Shown: positions 29,232-38,011 of the stretch, piece by piece
Position numbering within the stretch: the stretch's first letter is position 1
How the letters are laid out: each line of letters starts with the position of its first letter
Source: Streptomyces sp. R21
Lineage (GTDB): Bacteria > Actinomycetota > Actinomycetes > Streptomycetales > Streptomycetaceae
Length of the DNA stretch: 64,000 nucleotides
NCBI RefSeq assembly: GCF_041051975.1
Contig: NZ_CP163435.1
Span: forward strand, 6,675,001-6,739,000
Direction of reading: 5' to 3'
Program-made: the position numbers and the translations under genes
Notes under the pieces: model-generated
The model's database searches: none
What the model saw: the letters and a program-made list of their open reading frames with translations, nothing else
What the model was told of the DNA's origin: nothing

Positions 29232-31226
29232 GTGGGGGTAATTCCGACGCAACGGGAGTCCCTTGCCCGTGCTCCTGATACGCCGGCGCACCACCGCGCC
29301 GGCCAGGAAACGGTGGCGCGCGTCTCGCTGCCCGGCACCCCTCTCGCGCCCGGAGCCGCACGCGAATTCGCCCGCGCCGCACTCGCCGACTGGGCCGAAC
29401 TCGCCCTGCCCAGAGCCGAGTCGGAGCACGGCAGGCACACCGGAAACGGGCCAGGCCTCGGACCGGCCGAGGACCGGCAGGCCCGCGAATGGCCGGCCGA
29501 CGACGCCATGGTCGTCGTCAGTGAACTCGTCACCAACGCCGTCGTGCACGCCGGCACCGACGTCGAGCTGGTGTGCCGCCTGGAGCTCGCCGACGACGGA
29601 TCGCCGGGCACGCTGGTCGTCGAGGTCTCCGACCACCACCCGGCGCGCGCGGTACGCGACGAAGCCGCCGAGCGCCCCCACGGCACCCCCGAGTACGGCC
29701 GCGGCCTGCGACTCGTCTCCACGCTCTCCGAAGCCTGGGGCATCACCTACCGCACCGGCCTGAAAACCGTCTGGGCCCGGCTGCCCCTCGACAGGGGACA
29801 GCCCCTGGAGGAGCGCGAGGAGGAGACGTACGCCGGTCAGCACGCCCTGGAGCGCGGCCTGCGGGCCTCCGAGGCCTTCAGCACCGAGCCGCGCCGCAGA
29901 GACCGGCAGGATCAGGACTGGGTCAACCGTGGCGCCCTCACCTTTCTCGCCGAGGCCTCCGACCTGCTCGCCGGCCAGCTCGACGAGGACCTCGTCGCCG
30001 CGCTCACCGGACAGCTGCTCGTCCCGCGCATCGCCGACTGGTGCGCGGTGTGGCTGGAGGACGAGGCCACCGGCCGGGCGGGCCGGGGCGGCCTCGGCGT
30101 CGACCTCGGACCGCGGCTCGCCCGGGTCTGGCACGGCAGCGAGAACCGCATCGAGGAACTGCGCCGCGCCCTGGAGAAGGACCCGCCGCGGCTGCCCGAC
30201 TCGGTGCGCTCGCGTGCCGTCGCCGTGCCCTGGCCCGGTGAGGCGCTGGGCGCCGGCAGGACATGCGGGTCGGCCCTCGCGTACCGGCTGATCGCCGGCG
30301 GGCGGCCGCTCGGCACCCTCGTCATCGGGCGGGCCGGGGTGATCGGCTTCCCCGACGAGGTCAGCGGCCTGGTCGAGGATTTCACCCGCCGGGTCGCCCT
30401 CGCCATCGGCGCGGCCCGCCAGTACGCGCGCCAGGCCACCATCAGCCGCATCCTGCAGCGCGGCCTGCTGCCCGGCGCCGTCGCCGAGATCCCCGGCGTG
30501 AGCAGCGCCCTCGTGTACGAGCCGCTCGACAAGGGCGGCCCCAGCGGCGACTTCTACGACCTGTTCCCGGCGGGCGACGGCCGCTGGTGCTTCGCCGTCG
30601 GCGACGTCCAGGGCAAGGGGCCCGAGGCGGCCGTCGTGATCGGCCTGGCCCGGCCCTGGCTGCGGCTGCTGGCCCGCGAGGGCTACGACGTCCCGGACGT
30701 CCTCGACCGCCTCAACCAGCTGCTGCTCGACGACGCGACCGAGGCGGCGGACGCGGCGGCCCGCGCCCTCGTCGCGACCGGGGACCCCTCGCTCGGCCCG
30801 GACGAAGGCCCCCAGACACGCTTCCTCTCCCTGCTCTACGGCGAACTCGTGCCCTTCGACGGCGGAGTGAGCTGCACGCTGGCCTCGGCCGGGCACCCGC
30901 TGCCGCTGCTCCTCGGCCCCACCGGCGAGGTGCGCGAGGTGGCCCGGTCGCAGACCCTCCTCGGTGTCGTCGAGGACGCGACCTACACCGCCGAGACCTT
31001 CGAGCTGCACCCCGGCGACACCGTGCTGTGCGTCACGGACGGCGTGACGGAGCGGCGCTCGGGCCACCGCCAGTTCGACGACGACGAAGGCCTCGCAGGG
31101 GCCCTCGCCGGCTGCGCGGGACTGAGCGCCGAGCTCATCGCGGAACGCATCCGCAGGATCGTGCACGAGTTCGGCGACAAGCCCCCGGAGGACGATCTGG
31201 CGCTGCTGGTGCTTCAGGCGGAGTAG
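29232..31226 (+). CDS. HATPase-GAF-SpoIIE (PP2C-type) protein phosphatase
   Basis: The 664-residue protein combines an RsbW-like HATPase_c domain (about 70-195, VSELVTNAVVHAGTDVEL and GRGLRLVSTLSEAWG), a GAF domain (about 235-395) and a C-terminal SpoIIE phosphatase domain (about 430-660: GGPSGDFYDLFPAGDG, VGDVQGKGPEAA, DGVTERR, EDDLALLVL). Such proteins act in partner-switching control of sigma factors: the kinase module phosphorylates an anti-anti-sigma factor and the phosphatase module reverses it. The GTG start has AGGGAG about 7 bases upstream. It diverges from the poly-HAMP kinase with 103 bases between the starts, so joint function is likely but unproven. Confidence 0.92.
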   Translation: MGVIPTQRESLARAPDTPAHHRAGQETVARVSLPGTPLAPGAAREFARAALADWAELALPRAESEHGRHTGNGPGLGPAEDRQAREWPADDAMVVVSELVTNAVVHAGTDVELVCRLELADDGSPGTLVVEVSDHHPARAVRDEAAERPHGTPEYGRGLRLVSTLSEAWGITYRTGLKTVWARLPLDRGQPLEEREEETYAGQHALERGLRASEAFSTEPRRRDRQDQDWVNRGALTFLAEASDLLAGQLDEDLVAALTGQLLVPRIADWCAVWLEDEATGRAGRGGLGVDLGPRLARVWHGSENRIEELRRALEKDPPRLPDSVRSRAVAVPWPGEALGAGRTCGSALAYRLIAGGRPLGTLVIGRAGVIGFPDEVSGLVEDFTRRVALAIGAARQYARQATISRILQRGLLPGAVAEIPGVSSALVYEPLDKGGPSGDFYDLFPAGDGRWCFAVGDVQGKGPEAAVVIGLARPWLRLLAREGYDVPDVLDRLNQLLLDDATEAADAAARALVATGDPSLGPDEGPQTRFLSLLYGELVPFDGGVSCTLASAGHPLPLLLGPTGEVREVARSQTLLGVVEDATYTAETFELHPGDTVLCVTDGVTERRSGHRQFDDDEGLAGALAGCAGLSAELIAERIRRIVHEFGDKPPEDDLALLVLQAE

Positions 31227-31278
31227 CCGGCCACATCCGGCGACCGGGCGCCCGTACGGCGGATGCCCGCCCGTACGG

Positions 31279-31284
31279 GACAAT
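31279..31284 (+). promoter_or_regulatory. -10-like GACAAT before hemW
   Basis: GGGACAATGG occupies 31277-31286 and is followed by 5 bases and ATG. The identical 10-mer with identical spacing precedes era (59671). The arrangement predicts a leaderless transcript. Confidence 0.45.
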
Positions 31285-31291
31285 GGAAGGC

Positions 31292-32524
31292 ATGCCTTCC
31301 GCACTCCCCGACGGTGAGCCCGTCCCCGACGACGGCGCGCTGCCCGCGCACGCCCTGGCCGGCGCCGCCGAGCGCCCCCTCGGGTTCTACCTCCACGTCC
31401 CGTACTGCGCGACCCGCTGCGGGTACTGCGACTTCAACACCTACACGGCGACCGAGCTGCGAGGCACCGGCGGCGTCCTCGCCTCCCGCGACAACTACGC
31501 GTCGACCCTGACCGACGAGGTCCGCCTCGCCCGCAAGGTCCTCGGCGACGACCCGCGCCCGGTCCGCACGGTCTTCGTCGGAGGCGGCACCCCGACGCTG
31601 CTGGCCGCCGGCGATCTCGTACGGATGCTGGGGGCGATCCGCGACGAATTCGGGCTCGCGGACGACGCGGAGGTGACGACCGAGGCGAACCCGGAGTCCG
31701 TGGACCCGGCCTACCTCGCGACCCTCCGGGCCGGCGGCTTCAACCGGATCTCCTTCGGCATGCAGAGCGCCCGGCAGCACGTCCTGAAGGTCCTGGACCG
31801 CACCCACACCCCCGGCCGCCCCGAGGCCTGCGTCGCCGAGGCCCGCACGGCCGGCTTCGAGCACGTCAACCTCGACCTGATCTACGGCACGCCGGGCGAG
31901 ACCGACGACGACTGGCGCGCCTCGCTCGACGCGGCCCTCGGCGCCGGCCCCGACCACATCTCCGCGTACGCGCTGATCGTCGAGGAGGGCACCCAGCTCG
32001 CCCGGCGCATCCGCCGCGGCGAGGTCCCCATGACCGACGACGACGTCCACGCGGACCGCTACCTCATCGCCGACGAGGTGATGTCCGCGGCGGGCCTCGA
32101 CTGGTACGAGGTCTCCAACTGGGCCACCTCCGAGGCCGCCCGCTGCCTGCACAACGAGCTGTACTGGCGCGGCGCCGACTGGTGGGGCGCGGGCCCCGGC
32201 GCCCACAGCCACGTGGGCGGCGTGCGCTGGTGGAACGTGAAGCATCCGGGAGCGTACGCAGGCGCGCTCGCGGCCGGGAAGTCCCCCGGCGCGGGCCGCG
32301 AACTCCTCTCCGAGGAGGACCGCCGCGTCGAACGCATCCTCCTGGAACTACGCCTCCGAGAGGGCTGCCCCCTCTCCCTGCTCCGGCCGGATGGTCTTGC
32401 AGCGTCCCGGCGCGCGCTGTCCGAGGGCCTCCTCGACCCCGCTCCCTACGCCGACGGCCGCGCCGTCCTCACACTGCGGGGCCGCCTCCTGGCCGACGCG
32501 GTGGTCCGAGACCTGGTGGACTGA
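31292..32524 (+). CDS. hemW: Radical SAM heme chaperone HemW
   Basis: HemW inserts heme into respiratory proteins; it is often mis-annotated as coproporphyrinogen III oxidase (HemN). The 410-residue protein has the radical SAM motif CxxxCxxC at Cys39, Cys43 and Cys46 (PYCATRCGYCDF), then VFVGGGTPTLL, TTEANPES and the HemN_C region. The HemN-specific extra N-terminal tryptophan/cysteine features are not apparent, which supports HemW. ATG 31292 follows GACAAT by 7 bases without a usable Shine-Dalgarno; ATG 31283 would add three residues. Confidence 0.9.
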   Translation: MPSALPDGEPVPDDGALPAHALAGAAERPLGFYLHVPYCATRCGYCDFNTYTATELRGTGGVLASRDNYASTLTDEVRLARKVLGDDPRPVRTVFVGGGTPTLLAAGDLVRMLGAIRDEFGLADDAEVTTEANPESVDPAYLATLRAGGFNRISFGMQSARQHVLKVLDRTHTPGRPEACVAEARTAGFEHVNLDLIYGTPGETDDDWRASLDAALGAGPDHISAYALIVEEGTQLARRIRRGEVPMTDDDVHADRYLIADEVMSAAGLDWYEVSNWATSEAARCLHNELYWRGADWWGAGPGAHSHVGGVRWWNVKHPGAYAGALAAGKSPGAGRELLSEEDRRVERILLELRLREGCPLSLLRPDGLAASRRALSEGLLDPAPYADGRAVLTLRGRLLADAVVRDLVD

Positions 32525-32656
32525 CCCCACCGGGGCGGGTGGGCAAACCCCGGTCACCCTTTGTTCGAACAGTCACCCGGCGGTGGTGCTGGGCGGGGGT
32601 GGGTCGCGCAGCCTGGCGCTTACGGGGCGCCGCCTGCGCCCACCCGTGCCGCCCCA

Positions 32657-32675
32657 GCGGCACGATTGCCCGCAG
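32657..32675 (-). repeat. Dispersed intergenic repeat, copy A
   Basis: Read on the minus strand, CTGCGGGCAATCGTGCCGC matches 18 of 19 bases of a plus-strand copy at 47344-47362. The surrounding 244-base gap (32525-32768) between hemW and the DUF3097 gene is otherwise GC-rich with GGTGGGT-type runs and no gene. Confidence 0.5.
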
Positions 32676-32768
32676 GGTGAGCGACCACGACCCGCGGCCG
32701 CGTACGCACGGCCCCGACCCGCCCACCGGACCCCCTGCGAAAGGCGCCCACGCCAGAGCACGCCAGCG

Positions 32769-33635
32769 TCAGCCCTCACCGCCGGCCGTGACGAAGTCGA
32801 TCAACTCCTCCACCCGGCCCAGGAGTTCCGGCTCCAGGTCCTTGTAGGAGTGCACCCGGGACAGGATGTGCTGCCAGGCCGCGCCGGTGTTTTCCGGCCA
32901 GCCCAGGGCGCGGCACACCCCCGTCTTCCAGTCCTGGCCGCGCGGGACGCGGGGCCAGCCGGGGATGCCGACGGACGACGGCTTCACCGCCTCCCACACG
33001 TCGATGTACGGGTGGCCGACGACCAGCGCGTGCTCGCTCGTGACCGCCTCCGCGATGCGGGACTCCTTCGAGCCCGGGACCAGGTGGTCCACCAGCACGC
33101 CGAGACGCGCATCCGGGCCCGGGGCGAATTCGGCCACGATCGACGGCAGGTCGTCCACGCCCGACAGGTACTCCACGACCACGCCCTCGATGCGCAGGTC
33201 GTCGCCCCAGACCCGCTCGACCAGCTCGGCGTCGTGGCGGCCCTCGACGTAGATCCGCCCGGCGCGGGCCACCCGGGCGCGCGCCCCGGGGACGGCCACC
33301 GAACCGGATGCCGTACGGGTGGGGCGTACCGAGCCCGAGGCAGGTCGCACGAGGGTCACCACCCTGCCCTCCAGGAGGAAGCCCCGCGGCTCCATCGGGA
33401 ACACCCGGTGCTTGCCGAAGCGGTCCTCCAGCGTCACCGTGCCCGCCTCGCAGCGGATCACCGCACCGCAGAAACCCGTGCCGGGCTCCTCGACCACCAG
33501 CCCCGGGTCCGCCGGGACCTCGGGCACGGACTTGGGCTTCTTCCACGGCGGGGTCAGGTCCGGAGAGTACAGACGGGGCTGCGGGCCCGAAGGGCCCTCG
33601 TTGGAAGGGCGGTGGTGGGAGACGGGTGGGCGCAT
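32769..33635 (-). CDS. DUF3097 family protein
   Basis: The 288-residue protein belongs to an actinobacterial family of unknown function (DUF3097). Visible features are a Pro-rich start (PWKKPKSVPEVPADPG), a beta-rich N-terminal half, then RIYVEGRHDAELVERVWG (about 127-144), VEYLSGVDDLP and LGVLVDHLVPGSKES, which together look like a Toprim-type metal site (Glu ... DxD-like acidic residues). That resemblance is my inference. The C-terminus carries HPYIDVWEAVKP and RALGWPENTGAAWQHILS. The ATG follows TATCGT by 7 bases (minus strand), a leaderless arrangement. It lies 45 bases downstream of the MBL-fold gene. Confidence 0.85.
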   Translation of the reverse strand: MRPPVSHHRPSNEGPSGPQPRLYSPDLTPPWKKPKSVPEVPADPGLVVEEPGTGFCGAVIRCEAGTVTLEDRFGKHRVFPMEPRGFLLEGRVVTLVRPASGSVRPTRTASGSVAVPGARARVARAGRIYVEGRHDAELVERVWGDDLRIEGVVVEYLSGVDDLPSIVAEFAPGPDARLGVLVDHLVPGSKESRIAEAVTSEHALVVGHPYIDVWEAVKPSSVGIPGWPRVPRGQDWKTGVCRALGWPENTGAAWQHILSRVHSYKDLEPELLGRVEELIDFVTAGGEG

Positions 33636-33680
33636 TCGGATGACGATAGGAGAAGCCGCGCGCCGACGCCGGGCACCCTC

Positions 33681-34427
33681 CTACGACACGCCGAAGCGGT
33701 CCGCCAGCGCGTCCCGCTGCGCCCGGACAAACGCCGCATTCACCGCTGTCCCGTGACCGGGCACGTACACCGCGTCCTCGCCGCCCAGGTCGAGCAGCCG
33801 GTCCAGCGCCGCCGGCCAGTGGGACGGGACCGCGTCCGGGCCGGCCTGCGGCTCGCCCGACTCCTCCACCAGATCGCCGCAGAAGACGACCTCCGGAGAG
33901 GAGGCCGTGGCCGGCACCAGCACCGCCAGGTCGTGGCAGGTGTGTCCCGGGCCCACGTTGGCCAGCAGCACCTGCACACCGCCGCCCAGGTCGAGCGTCC
34001 ACTCGCCGGACACGACATGGCGGGGCCGGACGAGGAGGTCCGCCGCCTCGGCGGCCGCCCGCGCGTCCAGCCCATTGCGGACGGCGTCCGCGCGCAGCTC
34101 CTCCCGGTCCTGCGTCAGGACCGCGTCCACACCCACCGCGCCGAACACCTCCACACCCGCGAACGCCGCCGCGCCGAAGACATGGTCGAAGTGCGGGTGG
34201 GTGAGCGCGAGGTGCGTCACACGACGGCCGCCGCCCGGCGAGCCGAGCAGTTGCTGCGCCTCGGCCCGCAGCCGTGCGCCCTCACTCAGGCTCGACCCCG
34301 CGTCGATCAGCAGCGCCGCGCCCTCACCGACCACCAGCCCGACCGTGCAGTCCCACACCGGAAGCCGCCGCCGCCCGGCCCGCGGGGCCAGTTCCTCCCA
34401 CCCCGCCTCTTCCCAAGTCACCTTCAT
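33681..34427 (-). CDS. Metallo-beta-lactamase fold hydrolase
   Basis: The 248-residue protein has the Zn-binding HxHxDH motif at residues 77-82 (THPHFDHVFG), a downstream ligand in NVGPGHTCHDLAVLV (about 160) and GDLVEESG with the bridging Asp, then PGHG near the C-terminus. It belongs to the class-B/glyoxalase II-like group; the substrate cannot be told. TAGCGT lies 6 bases before the ATG on the minus strand, so the mRNA may be leaderless. DUF3097 follows on the same strand after 45 bases. It diverges from the CIRCE-hrcA operon. Confidence 0.85.
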   Translation of the reverse strand: MKVTWEEAGWEELAPRAGRRRLPVWDCTVGLVVGEGAALLIDAGSSLSEGARLRAEAQQLLGSPGGGRRVTHLALTHPHFDHVFGAAAFAGVEVFGAVGVDAVLTQDREELRADAVRNGLDARAAAEAADLLVRPRHVVSGEWTLDLGGGVQVLLANVGPGHTCHDLAVLVPATASSPEVVFCGDLVEESGEPQAGPDAVPSHWPAALDRLLDLGGEDAVYVPGHGTAVNAAFVRAQRDALADRFGVS

Positions 34428-34569
34428 GGCCCGACGCTAGCGGCGAGGGCGTGACCGAGAGCGCATCTCGGCAAGACATCGCAGGACAGGTCGGTACACC
34501 TCGGCGTGACATCGCAGGGCCGCCCTTGCCGGGGCCGTACCCCACAGCCGTACACTGGGCCGGGGAACG

Positions 34570-34596
34570 CTGGCACTCGCACGCGCTGAGTGCCAG
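34570..34596. promoter_or_regulatory. CIRCE operator (HrcA site)
   Basis: CTGGCACTC (34570-34578), 9 bases, GAGTGCCAG (34588-34596). This is a perfect 9-N9-9 inverted repeat matching the core of CIRCE (TTAGCACTC-N9-GAGTGCTAA) with GC-shifted ends. It lies 60 bases before hrcA, so HrcA should repress its own operon with dnaJ. Confidence 0.92.
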
Positions 34597-34655
34597 GCGA
34601 GGAGCCGCAGGAAGTCCGCTTGTGGACCGCTGGAAGACCGCTGGAGGTGTGCGCG

Positions 34656-35672
34656 ATGCTCAGTGAACGAAGGCTCGAGGTGCTGCGCGCCATCGTCCAG
34701 GACTATGTCGGGACCGAGGAACCGGTCGGTTCCAAGGCGCTCACCGAGCGGCACCGGCTCGGGGTCTCGCCCGCGACGGTCCGCAACGACATGGCGGCCC
34801 TGGAGGACGAGGGGTACATCGCCCAGCCGCACACCAGCGCCGGACGCATCCCCACGGACAAGGGCTACCGGCTCTTCGTCGACAAGCTCGCGGGCGTCAA
34901 GCCGATGACCGCCCCCGAGCGCCGCGCCATCCAGAACTTCCTGGACGGCGCGGTCGACCTCGACGACGTCGTGGGCCGCACCGTACGGCTGCTCGCGCAG
35001 CTCACCCGGCAGGTCGCCGTCGTGCAGTACCCCTCGCTGACCCGCTCGACGGTGCGGCACGTGGAGCTCCTGTCGCTGGCCCCCGCCCGTGTGATGCTGG
35101 TGCTGATCACGGACACCGGCCGGGTCGAGCAGCGCATGATCGACTGCCCGGCGCCGTTCGGGGAGACCTCGCTCGCGGATCTGCGGGCGCGGCTCAACGC
35201 CCGGGTCGCGGGCCGCCGCTTCGCGGACGTCCCGCAGCTCGTGCAGGACCTCCCCGACAGCTTCGAGGCGGAGGACCGGGGTACGGTCGCCACGGTGCTC
35301 TCCACCCTCCTGGAGACGCTCGTCGAGGAGACCGAGGAGCGGCTGATGATCGGCGGCACCGCCAATCTCACCCGCTTCGGACATGACTTTCCCCTCACCA
35401 TCCGACCGGTCCTCGAAGCGCTGGAGGAGCAGGTCGTGCTTCTCAAGTTGCTTGGGGAGGCGGGGGATTCGGGCATGACCGTACGGATCGGTCACGAGAA
35501 CGCGTATGAGGGACTCAACTCCACGTCCGTGGTCTCCGTCGGCTACGGTTCGGGCGTCGAAGCAGTAGCGAAACTTGGCGTGGTCGGACCGACCCGCATG
35601 GATTACCCGGGAACGATGGGAGCGGTACGAGCGGTGGCACGGTACGTCGGACAGATCCTGGCGGAGTCGTAA
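34656..35672 (+). CDS. hrcA: Heat-inducible transcription repressor HrcA
   Basis: HrcA binds CIRCE and represses chaperone genes; GroEL promotes its folding. The 338-residue protein starts MLSERRLEVLRAIVQDYVGT with the winged-helix DNA-binding domain (GSKALTERHRLGVSPATVRNDMAALEDEGYI...HTSAGRIPTDKGYRLF), then the dimerisation and inserted domains and ends GAVRAVARYVGQIL. The ATG has GGAGG 8 bases upstream. The dnaJ GTG begins immediately after the hrcA TAA, giving an hrcA-dnaJ operon under autoregulation by the CIRCE at 34570. Confidence 0.98.
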   Translation: MLSERRLEVLRAIVQDYVGTEEPVGSKALTERHRLGVSPATVRNDMAALEDEGYIAQPHTSAGRIPTDKGYRLFVDKLAGVKPMTAPERRAIQNFLDGAVDLDDVVGRTVRLLAQLTRQVAVVQYPSLTRSTVRHVELLSLAPARVMLVLITDTGRVEQRMIDCPAPFGETSLADLRARLNARVAGRRFADVPQLVQDLPDSFEAEDRGTVATVLSTLLETLVEETEERLMIGGTANLTRFGHDFPLTIRPVLEALEEQVVLLKLLGEAGDSGMTVRIGHENAYEGLNSTSVVSVGYGSGVEAVAKLGVVGPTRMDYPGTMGAVRAVARYVGQILAES

Positions 35673-36806
35673 GTGGCCACGGACTACTACGCCGTACTCG
35701 GCGTACGCCGCGACGCTTCCCAGGACGAGATCAAGAAGGCGTTCCGGAGGCTCGCCCGCGAGCTGCACCCGGACGTCAATCCCGATCCGAAGACGCAGGA
35801 GCGCTTCAAGGAGATCAACGCCGCCTACGAGGTGTTGTCGGACCCGCAGAAGAAGCAGGTCTACGACCTCGGCGGCGACCCGCTGTCCCAGTCGGGCGGT
35901 GGCGCGGGCGGCTTCGGCGCGGGCGGCTTCGGGAACTTCTCGGACATCATGGACGCCTTCTTCGGTACGGCGTCGCAGCGCGGGCCGCGCTCGCGCACGC
36001 GCCGCGGCCAGGACGCCATGATCCGGCTGGAGATCGAGCTCGACGAGGCGGCCTTCGGCACCACGAAGGACATCCAGGTCGACACGGCCGTCGTCTGCAC
36101 CACCTGCAGCGGTGAGGGCGCGGCGCCGGGCACCACGGCCCAGACGTGTGACATGTGCCGCGGCCGCGGCGAGGTGTCGCAGGTCACCCGGTCCTTCCTC
36201 GGCCAGGTCATGACCTCGCGCCCCTGCCCCCAGTGCCAGGGCTTCGGGACCGTCGTCCCGACCCCCTGCCCGGAGTGCGCGGGCGACGGGCGGGTGCGCT
36301 CGCGCCGGACCCTGACCGTGAAGATCCCGGCCGGTGTGGACAACGGCACGCGGATCCAGCTCGCGGGCGAGGGCGAGGTCGGCCCCGGCGGCGGCCCCGC
36401 CGGTGACCTGTACGTCGAGATCCACGAGCTGCCGCACAGCACGTTCCAGCGGCGCGGCGACGACCTGCACTGCACGGTCACCATCCCGATGACCGCGGCC
36501 TCCCTCGGCACGAAGGTGCCGCTGGAGACGCTCGACGGGATGGAGGAGGTCGACATCCGTCCCGGAACGCAGTCCGGGCAGTCGATCCCGCTGCACGGGC
36601 GCGGTGTCACGCACCTGCGCGGCGGCGGCCGCGGCGACCTCATCGTGCACGTCGAGGTCACCACCCCGACGAAGCTCGACCCCGAGCAGGAGCGGCTCCT
36701 GCGGGAGCTGGCCGTGCTGCGCGGCGAGGAGCGGCCCACGGGGCAGTTCCAGCCGGGTCAGCAAGGGTTGTTCTCGCGCTTGAAGGACGCCTTCAACGGA
36801 CGCTGA
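35673..36806 (+). CDS. dnaJ: Chaperone protein DnaJ (second DnaJ, hrcA-linked)
   Basis: DnaJ stimulates the DnaK ATPase and delivers substrates. The 377-residue protein has the J domain with HPD at residues 32-34, a Gly/Phe-rich linker (GGGAGGFGAGGFGNFS), four zinc-finger repeats (CTTCSGEG, CDMCRGRG, CPQCQGFG, CPECAGDG) and the C-terminal substrate-binding domains. The GTG start abuts the hrcA stop with no spacer. The hrcA-linked copy is usually called DnaJ2 in Streptomyces; another dnaJ normally sits in the dnaK operon outside this window. A terminator follows. Confidence 0.97.
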   Translation: MATDYYAVLGVRRDASQDEIKKAFRRLARELHPDVNPDPKTQERFKEINAAYEVLSDPQKKQVYDLGGDPLSQSGGGAGGFGAGGFGNFSDIMDAFFGTASQRGPRSRTRRGQDAMIRLEIELDEAAFGTTKDIQVDTAVVCTTCSGEGAAPGTTAQTCDMCRGRGEVSQVTRSFLGQVMTSRPCPQCQGFGTVVPTPCPECAGDGRVRSRRTLTVKIPAGVDNGTRIQLAGEGEVGPGGGPAGDLYVEIHELPHSTFQRRGDDLHCTVTIPMTAASLGTKVPLETLDGMEEVDIRPGTQSGQSIPLHGRGVTHLRGGGRGDLIVHVEVTTPTKLDPEQERLLRELAVLRGEERPTGQFQPGQQGLFSRLKDAFNGR

Positions 36807-36814
36807 GACGGGCC

Positions 36815-36840
36815 CCCAGGCCGCCGTTCGACGGCCTGGG
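36815..36840 (+). terminator. hrcA-dnaJ terminator
   Basis: CCCAGGCCG (36815-36823) pairs with CGGCCTGGG (36832-36840), a 9-bp stem with an 8-base loop starting 9 bases after the dnaJ stop. Confidence 0.75.
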
Positions 36841-36916
36841 ACGAGCCCATCCGTCTGGCATAGGCCACGCCCGGGCCGGATTCGGACTTGTACGAAGGAC
36901 GTGACAACATGCCGTC

Positions 36917-38011
36917 ATGTCCTCCGCACTGACCGATCTCTTCCCTCACCCGATCGTGCAGGCGCCCATGGCGGGCGGCGTCTCCGTCCCGCAGCTCGCG
37001 GCCGCCGTGTGCGAAGCCGGCGGGCTCGGGTTCCTCGCCGCCGGGTACAAGACCGCCGACGGCATGTACCAGGAGATCAAGCAGCTGCGCGGGCTCACGG
37101 GACGGCCTTTCGGGGTCAACCTGTTCATGCCGCAGCCCGAGTACGCGGACAAGGGCGCGATCGAGGTCTACGCCCACCAGCTGGCCGGTGAGGCCGCCTG
37201 GTACGAGACGGAACTCGGCGACCCGGACAGCGGACGCGACGACGGCTACGACGCCAAGCTCGCCGTCCTCCTCGACAACCCGGTGCCGGTGGTCTCCTTC
37301 CACTTCGGCATCCCGACCCGCGAGGTCCTGGACTCCCTCGCGCGGGCCGGCACACTGACCCTGATCACCGCGACCACCGCCGATGAGGCCCTCGCCGTCG
37401 AGCGGGCGGGCGCCGCCGCCGTGATCGTGCAGGGCGTCGAGGCGGGCGGCCACCAGGGCACCCACCGCGACAACCCGGAGACCGACGGCAGCGGCATCGG
37501 ACTGCTCTCACTGATCGCGCAGGTCCGCGAGACCGTGGGAATCCCGATCGTCGCGGCCGGCGGCATCATGCGCGGCAGCCAGATCGCCGCCGTCCTCGCC
37601 GCGGGCGCGAGCGCCGCCCAGCTCGGCACCGCGTTCCTCGCCACCCCCGAGTCCGGCGCCAACCCGCTGCACAAGCAGGCCCTGACCAACCCGCTCTTCG
37701 TCCGTACGGAGCTGACGCGCGCGTTCTCCGGACGCCCGGCGCGCGGCCTCGTCAACCGCTTCATGCGCGAGCACGGCCCGTACGCGCCCGCCGCCTACCC
37801 CCAGATCCACCACCTCACCTCCGGGCTGCGCAAGGCCGCGGCCAAGGCGGGCGACGCGCAGGGCATGGCGCTGTGGGCCGGACAGGGCCACCGCATGGCC
37901 CGCGAACTGCCCGCCGGACAGCTCGTGGAGGTCCTCACCGCCGAACTCGCCGCCGCGACGACAGCGTTGTCGGCCTGCTCGAAGCGCGAGACCGGAGGCA
38001 AGGCCCGATGA
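36917..38011 (+). CDS. Nitronate monooxygenase family flavoprotein
   Basis: These FMN enzymes oxidise alkyl nitronates such as propionate-3-nitronate to aldehyde and nitrite; some members are 2-nitropropane dioxygenases or enoyl reductases. The 364-residue TIM-barrel protein shows VQAPMAGGVSVPQLAAAV at the N-terminus, the catalytic-His loop QGVEAGGHQGTHRD and the phosphate-binding IVAAGGIMRG and GTAFLATPES. A CAACAT hexamer lies 6 bases before the ATG, so the message may be leaderless. The stop overlaps the rsmE ATG (ATGA), an operon with no obvious biochemical link. Confidence 0.9.
   Translation: MSSALTDLFPHPIVQAPMAGGVSVPQLAAAVCEAGGLGFLAAGYKTADGMYQEIKQLRGLTGRPFGVNLFMPQPEYADKGAIEVYAHQLAGEAAWYETELGDPDSGRDDGYDAKLAVLLDNPVPVVSFHFGIPTREVLDSLARAGTLTLITATTADEALAVERAGAAAVIVQGVEAGGHQGTHRDNPETDGSGIGLLSLIAQVRETVGIPIVAAGGIMRGSQIAAVLAAGASAAQLGTAFLATPESGANPLHKQALTNPLFVRTELTRAFSGRPARGLVNRFMREHGPYAPAAYPQIHHLTSGLRKAAAKAGDAQGMALWAGQGHRMARELPAGQLVEVLTAELAAATTALSACSKRETGGKAR

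Noticed and set aside
29129..29746. N-terminal extension of the kinase to 29746
   Set aside because: It overlaps the divergent phosphatase gene antisense and shows no domain; the HAMP-chain protein reads naturally from ATG 29128.
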